The notes: a model not told the origin generated them from the letters alone. Numbered from the stretch's first letter, positions 34,185 through 41,719 are shown. The stretch: DNA of 64,000 bases from JAITWN01 sp964437335 (GCA_964437335.1 CAYTGL010000011.1:14377-78376), one strand, 5' to 3'. A program made the numbers and translations.

Positions 34185-35165
34185 ATGCCAGCTGAAATTT
34201 CCTTCGTCAATGGAAAAGCTGAAGCCGCCTTCGCCTTGAAGCCAGCGTGGTGGGACGCTGCAAACCGTTGCACGCTCGACCACGTGCCCGACTCGGCAGG
34301 GATGATTCGGGCCGCACATTTGAACTGGGAGGTTCAACCGCAACCGATCTACAACGCCGACGGCCGAATCATCGAAGGGTATAGCACGACGGTTCGCTTG
34401 GACACGGGTTTGCACCTTGGCGTGATGTCCGATCAATATCGTGTCGTTCAGAACGCCGAGGGTTTCCGTTTTCTCGACAACTTGCTGCGAGATGGCGTCA
34501 TGCGGTACGAGTCGGCTGGTGCCTTGCGTGGCGGCCGCACCGTGTGGGCCTTAGCTCGAATGCCTTCGGTGGACACGATCGCTGAAGGCGACGACGTGTG
34601 CCGCTACTGCTTATGGCTGAATTCGCACGACGGCACGGGCGCAATCTACGCCATCCCCACCAGCGTGCGAGTGGTTTGTGCAAATACAGCCGCCTTGGCA
34701 ATCCGTGGCCAGCGTGGGATTAAACACATGGGCGACATGGACGCCAAGCTGAAGCAGGCGCATGAACTGCTCAGCCAAGCCGACCGCCAATTCACCGACT
34801 TTAGGGATAATGCCCAACTGCTTGCCAACCGCCGATATAGCCCAGTTGATGCCAAGCAGTACGTTGCAACCTTGTTGCCAGAACCAGAAGAGGCAGGCCG
34901 TTCGCTTTCGATCCGTGAACGCAAGGTCGAAGAAATCCGCATCGCACTCCGTAGCGATCGGCAAAATATCGCATCGATCCAAGGCACCTGGTGGAGCCTT
35001 TACAACGCCGTCTCTGAGGGAATCGACCACGGCCGTTTCTACGGGTTCAAAGGCAAAGGCCAACAACGGGCCGAAAACCGTATGACTTCCGTCATGATGG
35101 GCCAGGGGGCGGAATTCAAACGCCAGGCTTTCGATCTGGCCGTATCGATGGCGCAGGCTTCGTAG
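34185..35165 (+). CDS. DUF932 family protein
   Basis: The 326-residue protein matches the DUF932/phage-plasmid-like family in size and motifs: an N-terminal domain with GYSTTVRLDTGLHLGVMSDQ, the central YAIPTSVRVVCANTAALAIR and a C-terminal NIASIQGTWWSLYNAVSEGI segment. These proteins are abundant on phages, plasmids and integrative elements, and their function is unknown; DNA-related roles have been proposed. AGGGAG lies before ATG 34185. It has its own motif upstream and its own hairpin terminator downstream. Confidence 0.92.
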   Translation: MPAEISFVNGKAEAAFALKPAWWDAANRCTLDHVPDSAGMIRAAHLNWEVQPQPIYNADGRIIEGYSTTVRLDTGLHLGVMSDQYRVVQNAEGFRFLDNLLRDGVMRYESAGALRGGRTVWALARMPSVDTIAEGDDVCRYCLWLNSHDGTGAIYAIPTSVRVVCANTAALAIRGQRGIKHMGDMDAKLKQAHELLSQADRQFTDFRDNAQLLANRRYSPVDAKQYVATLLPEPEEAGRSLSIRERKVEEIRIALRSDRQNIASIQGTWWSLYNAVSEGIDHGRFYGFKGKGQQRAENRMTSVMMGQGAEFKRQAFDLAVSMAQAS

Positions 35166-35180
35166 CATCTTCACTTCCCG

Positions 35181-35204
35181 CCCACCCGGCTCCCGCCGGG
35201 TGGG
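35181..35204 (+). terminator. Terminator after the DUF932 gene
   Basis: CCCACCCGGC and GCCGGGTGGG form a perfect 10-bp stem with loop TCCC, followed by CTTTGT. It ends the DUF932 transcript 16 bases after its stop. Confidence 0.8.
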
Positions 35205-35229
35205 CTTTGTCAAACGCATACAGCAAGAG

Positions 35230-35250
35230 CCGCCGGCCATTGGCCGGCGG
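35230..35250. repeat. GC-rich hairpin before motif copy 3
   Basis: CCGCCGGCCA and TGGCCGGCGG are perfect complements with one base between, followed by CTTCGTCTTTC. It ends 15 bases before the TTGTACCTT motif copy 3, like the hairpins before copies 4 to 7, and may terminate leftover read-through. Confidence 0.7.
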
Positions 35251-35264
35251 CTTCGTCTTTCTCA

Positions 35265-35284
35265 AGTAGTTGATTTGTACCTTT
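35265..35284 (+). promoter_or_regulatory. TTGTACCTT motif, copy 3
   Basis: AAGTAGTTGATTTGTACCTT-type sequence upstream of the zinc-ribbon gene. The first twelve bases, GTAGTTGATTTG, are identical to copy 4. Confidence 0.65.
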
Positions 35285-35317
35285 GACGGCTGCGATCTAC
35301 AGCTCGACCGAGTCCAA

Positions 35318-35518
35318 ATGGAGTCATTCACCATGTCGATAGATGACGGCCCAAACCGCACTTTTCGCAATCACTACATGTGCCCCATTTGCGAACACGA
35401 ATGGTCAGACGAGTTGACTGCCACTTGTGATGACGATTGCCCAAGATGCGGCACACGACACATTTCGCCTTTCGATAGTGAGGAAATTGCGGACGATGGT
35501 TCGTCGGTGATCGATTGA
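35318..35518 (+). CDS. Small zinc-ribbon-like protein
   Basis: The 66-residue product has two cysteine pairs: CPIC in YMCPICEHEWSDEL and CPRC in CDDDCPRCGTRHISP. This is the pattern of a rubredoxin-type zinc ribbon, as in small nucleic-acid-binding or adaptor proteins. The start ATG 35318 is used; ATG 35333 is an alternative giving 61 residues. It is one of five small genes, each preceded by the TTGTACCTT motif or following one. Acidic residues surround the cysteines and no further domain is present. Confidence 0.75.
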   Translation: MESFTMSIDDGPNRTFRNHYMCPICEHEWSDELTATCDDDCPRCGTRHISPFDSEEIADDGSSVID

Positions 35519-35538
35519 ATTGTCGGCATTTGATAACA

Positions 35539-35559
35539 CCCGCCCTCATAAGGGGCGGG
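35539..35559 (+). terminator. Terminator-like hairpin before motif copy 4
   Basis: CCCGCCCT pairs with AGGGGCGGG (one bulge) around CATA, followed by CTTCGTCGTTC. It ends the zinc-ribbon transcript and sits 14 bases before motif copy 4. Confidence 0.7.
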
Positions 35560-35573
35560 CTTCGTCGTTCGCA

Positions 35574-35593
35574 GGTAGTTGATTTGTACCTTC
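35574..35593 (+). promoter_or_regulatory. TTGTACCTT motif, copy 4
   Basis: GGTAGTTGATTTGTACCTTC lies 46 bases upstream of the 139-residue gene. It is nearly identical to copies 3 and 5. Confidence 0.7.
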
Positions 35594-35639
35594 CCAAAGC
35601 GAGTCACACACTCATCAACACTCGCACAGGGAAAACCAA

Positions 35640-36059
35640 ATGATCTTTTCAGTCATCTATTCCGTGGATTGCCCCGCCGACGAAAACATCAACAACTTCG
35701 CCCCGCCCGACCTGGTTTTGTGGGACCAAACAGAGGGCGACGACCAATACGAGTACGACTATCTCGAAGGCAGCTGGGAATACGGGCATCACCGAAAATG
35801 GGCTGCCCTCCTCAATCGAGAGCAATTCGACCAATTCATCGCTCGATGTAACCTTATCGCCGAAAACATCCAAACGATGGGTTCTCTGGGAGCCCCTGGT
35901 TTTGATTTCGGCTGGGCACCAGCACTTTCATTCAATGGCCACGACCCTTGTGCCATTCAGAACGCATACGTCACTCCAATCCCCGAAGTTGAACGAGAAA
36001 CCTGCGACGAACGGGATTGGCAGCGTGTGCGTAGTGCCATGCTGGCGGTGTACGGGTAA
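35640..36059 (+). CDS. Hypothetical acidic protein, cassette gene
   Basis: The 139-residue protein is acidic and rich in aromatic residues (QYEYDYLEGSWEYGHHRKWA, DFGWAPALSF). It has no membrane segment and no recognised domain. It is flanked by a hairpin and a TTGTACCTT motif on the left and a hairpin on the right, so it is likely a single-gene transcript. No clear Shine-Dalgarno site; CACAGGGAAAACC precedes ATG 35640. Function unknown; acidic small proteins of such elements include DNA mimics and anti-defence factors, but no specific evidence supports either here. Confidence 0.65.
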   Translation: MIFSVIYSVDCPADENINNFAPPDLVLWDQTEGDDQYEYDYLEGSWEYGHHRKWAALLNREQFDQFIARCNLIAENIQTMGSLGAPGFDFGWAPALSFNGHDPCAIQNAYVTPIPEVERETCDERDWQRVRSAMLAVYG

Positions 36060-36087
36060 TGTTCTTCGTTCTGCCTGGTTCAGCAAG

Positions 36088-36111
36088 GCCCGCCCCCGCA
36101 AGGGGGCGGGC
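36088..36111 (+). terminator. Terminator-like hairpin before motif copy 5
   Basis: GCCCGCCCCC and GGGGGCGGGC form a perfect 10-bp stem with loop GCAA, followed by TCGGTTAT. It is the strongest of the hairpins in this cassette series. Confidence 0.75.
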
Positions 36112-36123
36112 TCGGTTATATCG

Positions 36124-36143
36124 AGGTAGTTGCTTTGTACCTT
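36124..36143 (+). promoter_or_regulatory. TTGTACCTT motif, copy 5
   Basis: AGGTAGTTGCTTTGTACCTT lies about 50 bases upstream of the 69-residue gene start. It differs from copy 4 at one position in the first 19 bases. Confidence 0.7.
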
Positions 36144-36193
36144 CGTGGGCAAACGTAACCACCAAGCCAACTGCAACGAGGGGGAGAACAACT

Positions 36194-36403
36194 ATGACCG
36201 AAGACCAGGCCCGATCAGCACTCGCCGAACTGTTGGGACGGTACACAATCGGCAGCGTGCTCCACTTGCTGGCAGACGTTCAACGAGAGCACGCTGATGA
36301 AGCACGGCTCATTGATGATGCCGCAGCGTACGAGCAACTCAAAATGATCGAGCACACGCTGTTCGTCGTGGGCCTTGGCGTCGATGCCGCAAATCCATCG
36401 TAA
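36194..36403 (+). CDS. Small helical hypothetical protein, cassette gene
   Basis: The 69-residue protein is almost entirely helical (ARSALAELLGRYTIGSVLHL, LLADVQREHADEARL) and slightly acidic. GGGGGAGAAC precedes ATG 36194 by eight bases. It is followed after 30 bases by another small gene without its own motif, so the two probably share a transcript. No family is recognised. Confidence 0.65.
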   Translation: MTEDQARSALAELLGRYTIGSVLHLLADVQREHADEARLIDDAAAYEQLKMIEHTLFVVGLGVDAANPS

Positions 36404-36433
36404 CTCAGTCAATTCAACTACGGAGCAACCGAC

Positions 36434-36709
36434 ATGCCGATATTCCAGATCGAACAGTATGAACTGCACACTATGAAGTATCGTGTTGAGGCTGTCACGG
36501 AAGCCGAGGCAATCAAGCGATTGCTGGACGGCGAAGCCGAAGCAGTCGAAAGCAGCTTTGACTTCATCGAAACCGCCGATGATTTCGGTTTGCCTGTCGA
36601 TGAGAATCGTGACCTTGCCGAAGAATTGCGAGCATTGGACGTGGAGATCGGCGACCACGTGATCCCATCGATTCGATCCATCGAACAGGTTGATGAGCAG
36701 CAGCCTTAG
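36434..36709 (+). CDS. Small acidic hypothetical protein, cassette gene
   Basis: The 91-residue protein is strongly acidic. Its N-terminus (QIEQYELHTMKYRVEAVTEA, EAIKRLLDGEAEAVESSFDF) recalls small proteins with a beta-strand followed by an EAEAI helix, found in plasmid and phage accessory genes. GGAGCAACC lies before ATG 36434. It is the second gene of a two-gene cassette and is followed by a hairpin and motif copy 6. Confidence 0.65.
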   Translation: MPIFQIEQYELHTMKYRVEAVTEAEAIKRLLDGEAEAVESSFDFIETADDFGLPVDENRDLAEELRALDVEIGDHVIPSIRSIEQVDEQQP

Positions 36710-36727
36710 CGGCCGTTGTCAGCTAAC

Positions 36728-36749
36728 CGCACCGTCGTTTGACGGTGCG
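36728..36749 (+). terminator. Terminator-like hairpin before motif copy 6
   Basis: CGCACCGTC and GACGGTGCG form a perfect 9-bp stem with loop GTTT. It is followed by ACGTAGCTCTGCTTG with no strong T-run. Confidence 0.6.
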
Positions 36750-36765
36750 ACGTAGCTCTGCTTGT

Positions 36766-36785
36766 TCAGTTACCTTGTACATTGT
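36766..36785 (+). promoter_or_regulatory. TTGTACCTT motif, copy 6 (variant)
   Basis: CAGTTACCTTGTACATTGTA shows TTGTACATT instead of TTGTACCTT. The TTAC at its left and GTAA at its right make this copy nearly palindromic around GTAC. It lies about 40 bases upstream of the TTG start of the 95-residue gene. Confidence 0.6.
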
Positions 36786-36820
36786 AAGTGCGACCCCTCA
36801 CCCCACAAAGGAGAACAAAA

Positions 36821-37108
36821 TTGGTCGCACCAGCAACACCACGTTTTCGCCTCGGCACAGCCGTTGCCACGCCAGGGGCACTGGCAACCCTTGAAGAAGC
36901 AGGCCAGACACCAGCCGAACTACTGGATCGCCACATTCGTGGCGATTGGGGAGACCTGGACGAAGAAGACAAGCAAGCGAATGAGGACGCCCTGAAGCAC
37001 GGGGCACGAATCCTTTCGGCCTACCTGCTGTCCAGCGGCGAAAAGATCTGGGTGATCACCGAGGCAGATCGCAGCAGTACGTGTTTGCTGCGGCCCGACG
37101 AGTATTGA
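36821..37108 (+). CDS. Small hypothetical protein, cassette gene
   Basis: A TTG start at 36821 follows AAAGGAG by six bases and opens a 95-residue frame. The protein (FRLGTAVATPGALATLEEAG, DWGDLDEEDKQANEDALK, then EKIWVITEADRSSTCLLRPD) strongly resembles small planctomycete and plasmid proteins with the pattern 'LGxVxxTPGAL..L...G..P..LL.RH..GDWG...EEDK.AN......G.RI.S.Y'. This conserved pattern is known from plasmid and island genes of unknown function. It is the last cassette gene and ends 24 bases before a hairpin. Confidence 0.8.
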   Translation: MVAPATPRFRLGTAVATPGALATLEEAGQTPAELLDRHIRGDWGDLDEEDKQANEDALKHGARILSAYLLSSGEKIWVITEADRSSTCLLRPDEY

Positions 37109-37131
37109 CCTATTGGTCTTCATGAGCAAAA

Positions 37132-37154
37132 CCCGACCCACGGAGTGGGTCGGG
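37132..37154 (+). terminator. Terminator-like hairpin before motif copy 7
   Basis: CCCGACCCA and TGGGTCGGG form a perfect 9-bp stem around CGGAG, followed by TGGCAAGG. Position matches the other hairpin-motif pairs. Confidence 0.6.
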
Positions 37155-37165
37155 TGGCAAGGCGA

Positions 37166-37185
37166 CAGTTACTTTGTACCTTGTG
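37166..37185 (+). promoter_or_regulatory. TTGTACCTT motif, copy 7 (orphan)
   Basis: ACAGTTACTTTGTACCTTGT is a full motif, but no + strand gene follows. The next gene is on the minus strand and ends at 37318. It may mark a lost cassette or the right edge of the series. Confidence 0.6.
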
Positions 37186-37317
37186 TTGCAAAATTGAAAA
37201 TCAAACAACTCTTTTCGAAAAAGTCTGGGAGTTGGTCCCAGACTGGCCTGTCCTGGCAGATAACGCTGCCCATTTTTTTTCATGGGGCTTCGATGCGAGC
37301 CGACGAGTGGCTTTCTT

Positions 37318-37617
37318 TCACCGATTACCCCAGGTGTCCCTGTCCCAATCGAGGGCAGATCGCTTCTGCGATGCCTTTCGCTTTTCTGGTTCGGGCGTAA
37401 TGGAATTGACGCCCCGATTAAGGCTCTCCTCAATCCACGACTTTCGGGTAACCCACCGTCCACCTAGCTTCGCAAACCGAACAAACCCAGGTTGCGGATT
37501 TGCTGGGTCGGGTCGATATATCAGGCGATAAACTTTCCGATAGGTCCACGGCTCGCCTAAGTACTCGACCACCTGTTGGAGTGTAAGTATGTCGGTTGGG
37601 TCGCTGCTCATTTCCAT
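37318..37617 (-). CDS. Small helix-turn-helix/excisionase-type protein
   Basis: The 99-residue product, started at ATG 37617, has an excisionase-type helix-turn-helix fold: ILTLQQVVEYLGEPWTYRKV, YRLIYRPDPANPQPGFVRFA, then GGRWVTRKSWIEESL. These proteins bind element ends or promoters and steer recombination. It is the last gene of a minus-strand group that otherwise encodes envelope proteins. The C-terminal tail is charged (KRKASQKRSALDWDRD). Confidence 0.75.
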   Translation of the reverse strand: MEMSSDPTDILTLQQVVEYLGEPWTYRKVYRLIYRPDPANPQPGFVRFAKLGGRWVTRKSWIEESLNRGVNSITPEPEKRKASQKRSALDWDRDTWGNR

Positions 37618-37715
37618 TGGCTCAAAGCGAGGATGATTCGACTTCGGGGGGCATTGGGGATCTGACCTCGTGTGCAGGGACAAGCCTGGCACGAAGCTCA
37701 ACGGTGGTTGCCTAC

Positions 37716-38675
37716 CTAAATAAAATTGCCGCAGCCAAGGCATAGGCGTATGTTTACGGGAACCATTGTCCCGCATCTCGGGCACGGTCTCTTCGGAACA
37801 TAAGCGTCGTGCTCAGCGTTCTTCGCCATGCTGTCCGCAGCCGAACCCAGCACTGCCAACCCCACAAGCGCCGTGGCTCCTGCAACAACGGCCACCGTTT
37901 TCCCAATCGCTAACAATTGCTGTTTTGTTGCCTCCATTTCCTTCTTGGCTTCTAGATCCGTCAGCGTTTCTCCTTTCTTGTAGTAACTTGTACGTAAACC
38001 ATCAGATACGTAGAGTTCATGGGGCGAAAGCGACGTTACCTTGAGTTCAACGGGAGCAGCCTGATTGATCGAGATGTCCAAAGTTTCTTTGAAGACCGAA
38101 TAGGTATATTGTCCGCTGACCCCATCGGAACGAATGATGTTTCCGTCCGACGTGAATTGAATGGATGGGGCATCGCCGTCACCAGCATCCCATCGCCCAA
38201 TCAAATACTGTCGGCGAATGGGGATGTCTGTCAGGCAGTTCAGAGCCAAGAGTAGCCCAAATATGGCGATCAAAAGAAACACGCCAGCCAATGCAAGCAG
38301 TGGAGGAAATGCTCGTGTGGCCAATGCGAGGAAAGCGGCGATCGCTAAGGCTGCCGATAAAACGATGAGGTAGATCACCAGCCGACTGCCTAGTTTGGGC
38401 TTCAGCAGCCAAGCGACGATGGCCTCCTCATCTTGCTTGCCCAAATGCTGAAGAGTACCATCCAGCCAAGAGTTGGCACCCTGCTTGTACCTCTTCGAAT
38501 AAGGAAGCTGGTTCAATTCTGGGACCCGAGACGTAGGCATCCATTCAGGCATACCCTCTCGCCACACCAGGTCTGTTTGCAGAAGCTCTCCAGACCTGGC
38601 AAGTTCGACAAGCCGTTCGGACTCAACTGGCCCCAAATGGTTGCCGTGCCGACCGTAGTACCACCCGTCTGCCAT
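37716..38675 (-). CDS. GYF_2-domain membrane protein with C-terminal zinc ribbon
   Basis: The 319-residue protein starts with a GYF_2 domain (WYYGRHGNHLGPVESERLVE, then LQTDLVWREGMPEWMPTS; residues 5-55). Two membrane helices follow around residues 97-145. A soluble domain of about 90 residues, containing YLIGRWDAGDGDAPSIQFTS, precedes a further hydrophobic segment near 255-280. The end is a zinc ribbon (RPCPRCGTMVPVNIRLCLGC). GYF_2 plus membrane segments is a common planctomycete and verrucomicrobial architecture of unknown function, and GYF domains bind proline-rich partners. The next gene upstream encodes a proline-rich N-terminus, which could be such a partner. Confidence 0.82.
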   Translation of the reverse strand: MADGWYYGRHGNHLGPVESERLVELARSGELLQTDLVWREGMPEWMPTSRVPELNQLPYSKRYKQGANSWLDGTLQHLGKQDEEAIVAWLLKPKLGSRLVIYLIVLSAALAIAAFLALATRAFPPLLALAGVFLLIAIFGLLLALNCLTDIPIRRQYLIGRWDAGDGDAPSIQFTSDGNIIRSDGVSGQYTYSVFKETLDISINQAAPVELKVTSLSPHELYVSDGLRTSYYKKGETLTDLEAKKEMEATKQQLLAIGKTVAVVAGATALVGLAVLGSAADSMAKNAEHDAYVPKRPCPRCGTMVPVNIRLCLGCGNFI

Positions 38676-38702
38676 TTCAATACCCCTTGTTCACGTTGAA
38701 TG

Positions 38703-39416
38703 TCAACGGCCAGAAACATTGGAGCGGCCACGCTCGTAGGCGTCCTGAATGGTTTGCCTGCCCCGGTCGTATGCCTCTCGAATCTTGGCAGCGTCATCGT
38801 AAGTGGAGCGATCGTTCCCTTCCGACGCTGATACCACTTCCAGCCAAATCTGTCGGGCATTCTCGGACGAGAACGTCAGTTGCCGCAACGTCGAGTAGGT
38901 GCTCCACTGGCCTTGGTCGTAAGCACGTAGGCACCAATCCCTGGCGGAGCCTGGATCACCGTACTCCGCTTCGTGCTCGATCACCCGCCGATAGATCGTG
39001 GTGAGGTCCGGGTTGAGTTCAGACCAGTCCCAACGAATCTGGTCAGATCGCAGCAATTGTTTGTATAGACGCACAGCTTCAAATCGGTCCTCTTGATCCC
39101 AAAGAGCATGGATCTTGTCGATCTGCTCTTGCATCGCCAAAGTCTTCTGCTTTATCTCTTCTGAGCTGCTAAAACTGAAGCGACTCGCTTGGGGCCTGCA
39201 ACTGACATACAAGAGGAGCACGATCCCCACGATTGCACCAGCGATGGCCCATGTTCTCCCCGTGAGATTTGTACGCCCGTTGTTTGCCGTATCACGTGGC
39301 GACCGTGGCATGGGCGGAGGCACTGTCTTTGGCTGCGAGGGCAGAGGTGTTGAAACAAAACTTGGTGGTAGTGGCGGCGGCACCCGATTTGTCGGTGGCG
39401 GTAAAGGATCAGTCAT
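38703..39416 (-). CDS. Membrane protein with proline-rich N-terminus
   Basis: The 237-residue protein begins with about 48 residues dominated by prolines (PPPTNRVPPPLPPSFVSTPL), then a single membrane helix near residues 56-74 (WAIAGAIVGIVLLLYVSC), then a helical domain. The topology predicts the proline-rich part on one side of the membrane and the helical domain on the other. It overlaps the upstream lipoprotein gene by eight bases and is followed 27 bases later by the GYF_2 gene. No family was recognised for the helical domain. Confidence 0.72.
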   Translation of the reverse strand: MTDPLPPPTNRVPPPLPPSFVSTPLPSQPKTVPPPMPRSPRDTANNGRTNLTGRTWAIAGAIVGIVLLLYVSCRPQASRFSFSSSEEIKQKTLAMQEQIDKIHALWDQEDRFEAVRLYKQLLRSDQIRWDWSELNPDLTTIYRRVIEHEAEYGDPGSARDWCLRAYDQGQWSTYSTLRQLTFSSENARQIWLEVVSASEGNDRSTYDDAAKIREAYDRGRQTIQDAYERGRSNVSGR

Positions 39417-40002
39417 CGTAAGCCCCTGTCTTGGTGTCTCGGGATAGTTCTCGTTGGATCAGATCTTCTAGCTCCAGATCTTCGAACTCTGGAACTGCTG
39501 CTGGGGAACGAAGGTCTTCATTCAATTGGTGCGTGATTCTGGATAATTCATCCAGTTGAGCCTCAGTAAGCCCAATGCCCTCCATGCGTGCGTTGCGGTC
39601 ATCCCGTCGCAGCACAACTTCCATCCGAGCAATCGCTCGGTCGTACGCCGAGGCGGTGACATCCAGGCGTTGAATTTTTTGAACAACGTCCTTGAGTTCC
39701 TGGGCGTAGATCCGCCAATCAGGATGAGTGCCAGTCTGCTTGATTGACTGGCCTTTCAGCCGTTGAATTCGGCCGAGGACAGCTTGCCGCTCTTCTTCTA
39801 AACGGGACATGGCTTGAAGTACCTTGTCCCGCTGATACTTCAACTGGCCCAACTCTTGCTTTGGAGGCACGACGGTGGACGCCGTACCGCCGTCGCCGCT
39901 TTTCCCCTGTGGCATGGTTTCATGGCCACAGCCTGCAAGGGCGATTAGGATCAGCGGGCACGCCGCCCACTGCTTTAACGAACTCGATTGCCAACTGGTC
40001 AC
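39409..40002 (-). CDS. Coiled-coil lipoprotein
   Basis: The 197-residue protein carries a lipoprotein-type signal (ACPLILIALAGCGHETM, lipobox LAGC) and a long coiled coil (QRDKVLQAMSRLEEERQAVL, LKDVVQKIQRLDVTASAYDR). It is probably anchored in the outer or inner membrane and reaches the periplasm. It overlaps the downstream proline-rich gene by eight bases and follows the other coiled-coil lipoprotein gene by 36 bases. Confidence 0.75.
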   Translation of the reverse strand: MTSWQSSSLKQWAACPLILIALAGCGHETMPQGKSGDGGTASTVVPPKQELGQLKYQRDKVLQAMSRLEEERQAVLGRIQRLKGQSIKQTGTHPDWRIYAQELKDVVQKIQRLDVTASAYDRAIARMEVVLRRDDRNARMEGIGLTEAQLDELSRITHQLNEDLRSPAAVPEFEDLELEDLIQRELSRDTKTGAYDD

Positions 40003-40038
40003 TACCGATCCCTTTGCGGTGGAAGATCAACTAGAGTC

Positions 40039-40851
40039 CTAGTTCTTGTTTCCAAGAATCCGATCGATCTCGGCCAACGTATCTGTGGGCGTTTGAGTGG
40101 CTGCGATGAATGCGTCCACGGAGTCGATCTCCGCCGTGACCTCCGACTCATTCCACTTTTCATCTTCACCGAGCAGTTCGGCTTCCACGTCGGCATACAG
40201 GTCGTTCACCTTGTCTTCCAGGCCGTCGATGTTGGCCGCCAGGGTCTTGTCGCTTTCGCCCATGGCGGCCGAAGCATCCTGCATTGCCTTCAATGCAATG
40301 CTCTTGGAGTCAATCTCGGCGATCTGGCTTTCCAGGCTGGTGAGGCGGCGCTGATACTCGGTCTGCTTGCGGTCGAGAGAATCGACAACCTTTTGCAGAC
40401 TGGCCTGTGATTGCTGAAAGCCACCCAACTGGGCGACGAGTTCTTTTCTCGCCAACAGCACTTTGTCGCCCATGGCTTTGAGTTCATCCGATGAGTATGT
40501 CCTGCCACCAACTTCGGCTTCCTCACCCGATGCCAAGTGCTCCCGCAGTTTGGACAGCGTGGTGTCGAGACTCTTAAGCTTGTCATCGAGTGGAGCCGTC
40601 TGACGAGCAATCTGATCCTTCTTAACCTGCGCCTTGATCTTCGCTTTACGAAGTCCGTCGATCCCATTTTCCAGGGCGGCGACCGAGATGCCGATCTCTT
40701 TGCGCTTGACGTCCATTTCTCCCAGTAGGGAGTCAATCTTCGCCAACAATTGTTCCTTGGCCACTTCGCCACGTGCCCCGCAACCACCGCCAACTGCGGT
40801 AACAGCGCCGATGATGACGAAGCGGACGAGAATTGACTGAACTTGATTCAT
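40039..40851 (-). CDS. Coiled-coil lipoprotein related to the protein at 45177
   Basis: The 270-residue protein, started at ATG 40851, has an export signal ending in GGGCGARGE (possible lipobox) and an almost continuous coiled coil. In the middle is a short conserved module HLASGEEAEVGGRTYSSDEL, which corresponds to LTSGKESFRYGGRIYTVSDV in the chromosomal protein at 45177-45980. The two are distant relatives with the same layout (signal, coiled coil, GGR-Y module, coiled coil, acidic tail). This is the first gene of the five-gene minus-strand group down to 37318. Confidence 0.8.
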   Translation of the reverse strand: MNQVQSILVRFVIIGAVTAVGGGCGARGEVAKEQLLAKIDSLLGEMDVKRKEIGISVAALENGIDGLRKAKIKAQVKKDQIARQTAPLDDKLKSLDTTLSKLREHLASGEEAEVGGRTYSSDELKAMGDKVLLARKELVAQLGGFQQSQASLQKVVDSLDRKQTEYQRRLTSLESQIAEIDSKSIALKAMQDASAAMGESDKTLAANIDGLEDKVNDLYADVEAELLGEDEKWNESEVTAEIDSVDAFIAATQTPTDTLAEIDRILGNKN

Positions 40852-40969
40852 TGCCGTGCCCTTACATTCCAATGTGGATGGTTTGCTACCGCTGGCCGAA
40901 GGCGAGCGGACAAGCGTTCGCTGTAACAACGACGCCCGACAAGCGACAATTATACGTCTCGACACACAC

Positions 40970-40985
40970 TTTTGTACATTTTTTT
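40970..40985 (+). promoter_or_regulatory. TTGTACATT-like element before the XRE gene
   Basis: CACTTTTGTACATTTT contains TTTTGTACATT, close to the variant motif copy 6. It lies about 45 bases upstream of the XRE regulator start, in the region divergent from the lipoprotein operon. Confidence 0.4.
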
Positions 40986-41027
40986 CGCAGCTCTCCCTGA
41001 CCGATCCAGACACGGGAGACTGCGCCG

Positions 41028-41408
41028 ATGGCTAAGCAAAAACCAAAGATCCAACACGCTGAGATCGTGCAGCACTTTGCCGCAAAACTGCGGGAATTGC
41101 GGCATTCTCGTGGGATGACCCAAGCGGAACTGGCTGGCCAGGCCAAGGTCACCGTGAGTTACGTGGCTCGATTGGAAGCAGCAGGGGCGGCACCTGGCAT
41201 CGATTTGGTGGGCCGATTGGCCGATGCCCTGGGGACGACGGTCGGCGAGTTGCTGCCAACCATGGCCGCCTATGACGAGATCACCACCCTTCGTGACCGA
41301 GCGAGAAAACTCGCCGACCAGCTCATCTCTGGGGCGGATCGAGAGACACTGCTAATGATTTGCCCGTTGTTGGCCCGATTGGGCGAATCACCGACGAGAC
41401 GGCGTTAG
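41028..41408 (+). CDS. XRE-family transcriptional regulator
   Basis: The 126-residue protein has an XRE/Cro helix-turn-helix at residues 15-70 (HFAAKLRELRHSRGMTQAEL, AGQAKVTVSYVARLEAAGAA, PGIDLVGRLADALGTTVGEL). The C-terminal 40 residues form helices without a sensor domain. Regulators of this kind control neighbouring genes of integrative elements. It is divergent from the five-gene envelope operon, and a TTGTACATT element lies between them, so it may act on that motif and perhaps on the cassette series. Confidence 0.88.
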   Translation: MAKQKPKIQHAEIVQHFAAKLRELRHSRGMTQAELAGQAKVTVSYVARLEAAGAAPGIDLVGRLADALGTTVGELLPTMAAYDEITTLRDRARKLADQLISGADRETLLMICPLLARLGESPTRRR

Positions 41409-41477
41409 GTTTGGATTCGGTCTCCCGATCGGCGAAGATGGACTTGGCCACTTTCCATCACTAGCCGAGGGGAAGCC

Positions 41478-41699
41478 ATGCAACGTCGCCACTTCTTCAT
41501 TGCCGCTATGCTTTTCTTAATGGGCGGAATTGGCGGCGTGTGCCACGCCGCCAATAAGAAGTACGTGTTCAAAATCCGCACCAAGAGCGGCGGTATTGTG
41601 GGCAACATCGTGATCGAAGCCCCCGATCAATTCGCCGCCGTGGCAAAGTTGATGCAGCGTTATCCAGGTTGCGAAATCCTGGAGGGGCGGGAGGGGTGA
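41478..41699 (+). CDS. Small exported protein
   Basis: The 73-residue protein has a clear signal peptide (FFIAAMLFLMGGIGGVCHAA) and a mature part of about 47 residues (KYVFKIRTKSGGIVGNIVIE, FAAVAKLMQRYPGCEILEG) that looks like a small beta-alpha-beta fold. GAGGGGAAGCC precedes the ATG. No family was assigned. It lies between the XRE gene and the end of the integrase gene. Confidence 0.72.
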   Translation: MQRRHFFIAAMLFLMGGIGGVCHAANKKYVFKIRTKSGGIVGNIVIEAPDQFAAVAKLMQRYPGCEILEGREG

Positions 41700-41719
41700 A
41701 GTTCAGTGCCGATTTGGCA

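Noticed and set aside
35181..37154. Possible CRISPR array from regularly spaced hairpins
   Set aside because: The repeated units are hairpins of different sequence plus a 20-base motif separated by whole genes; no direct repeat/spacer pattern.
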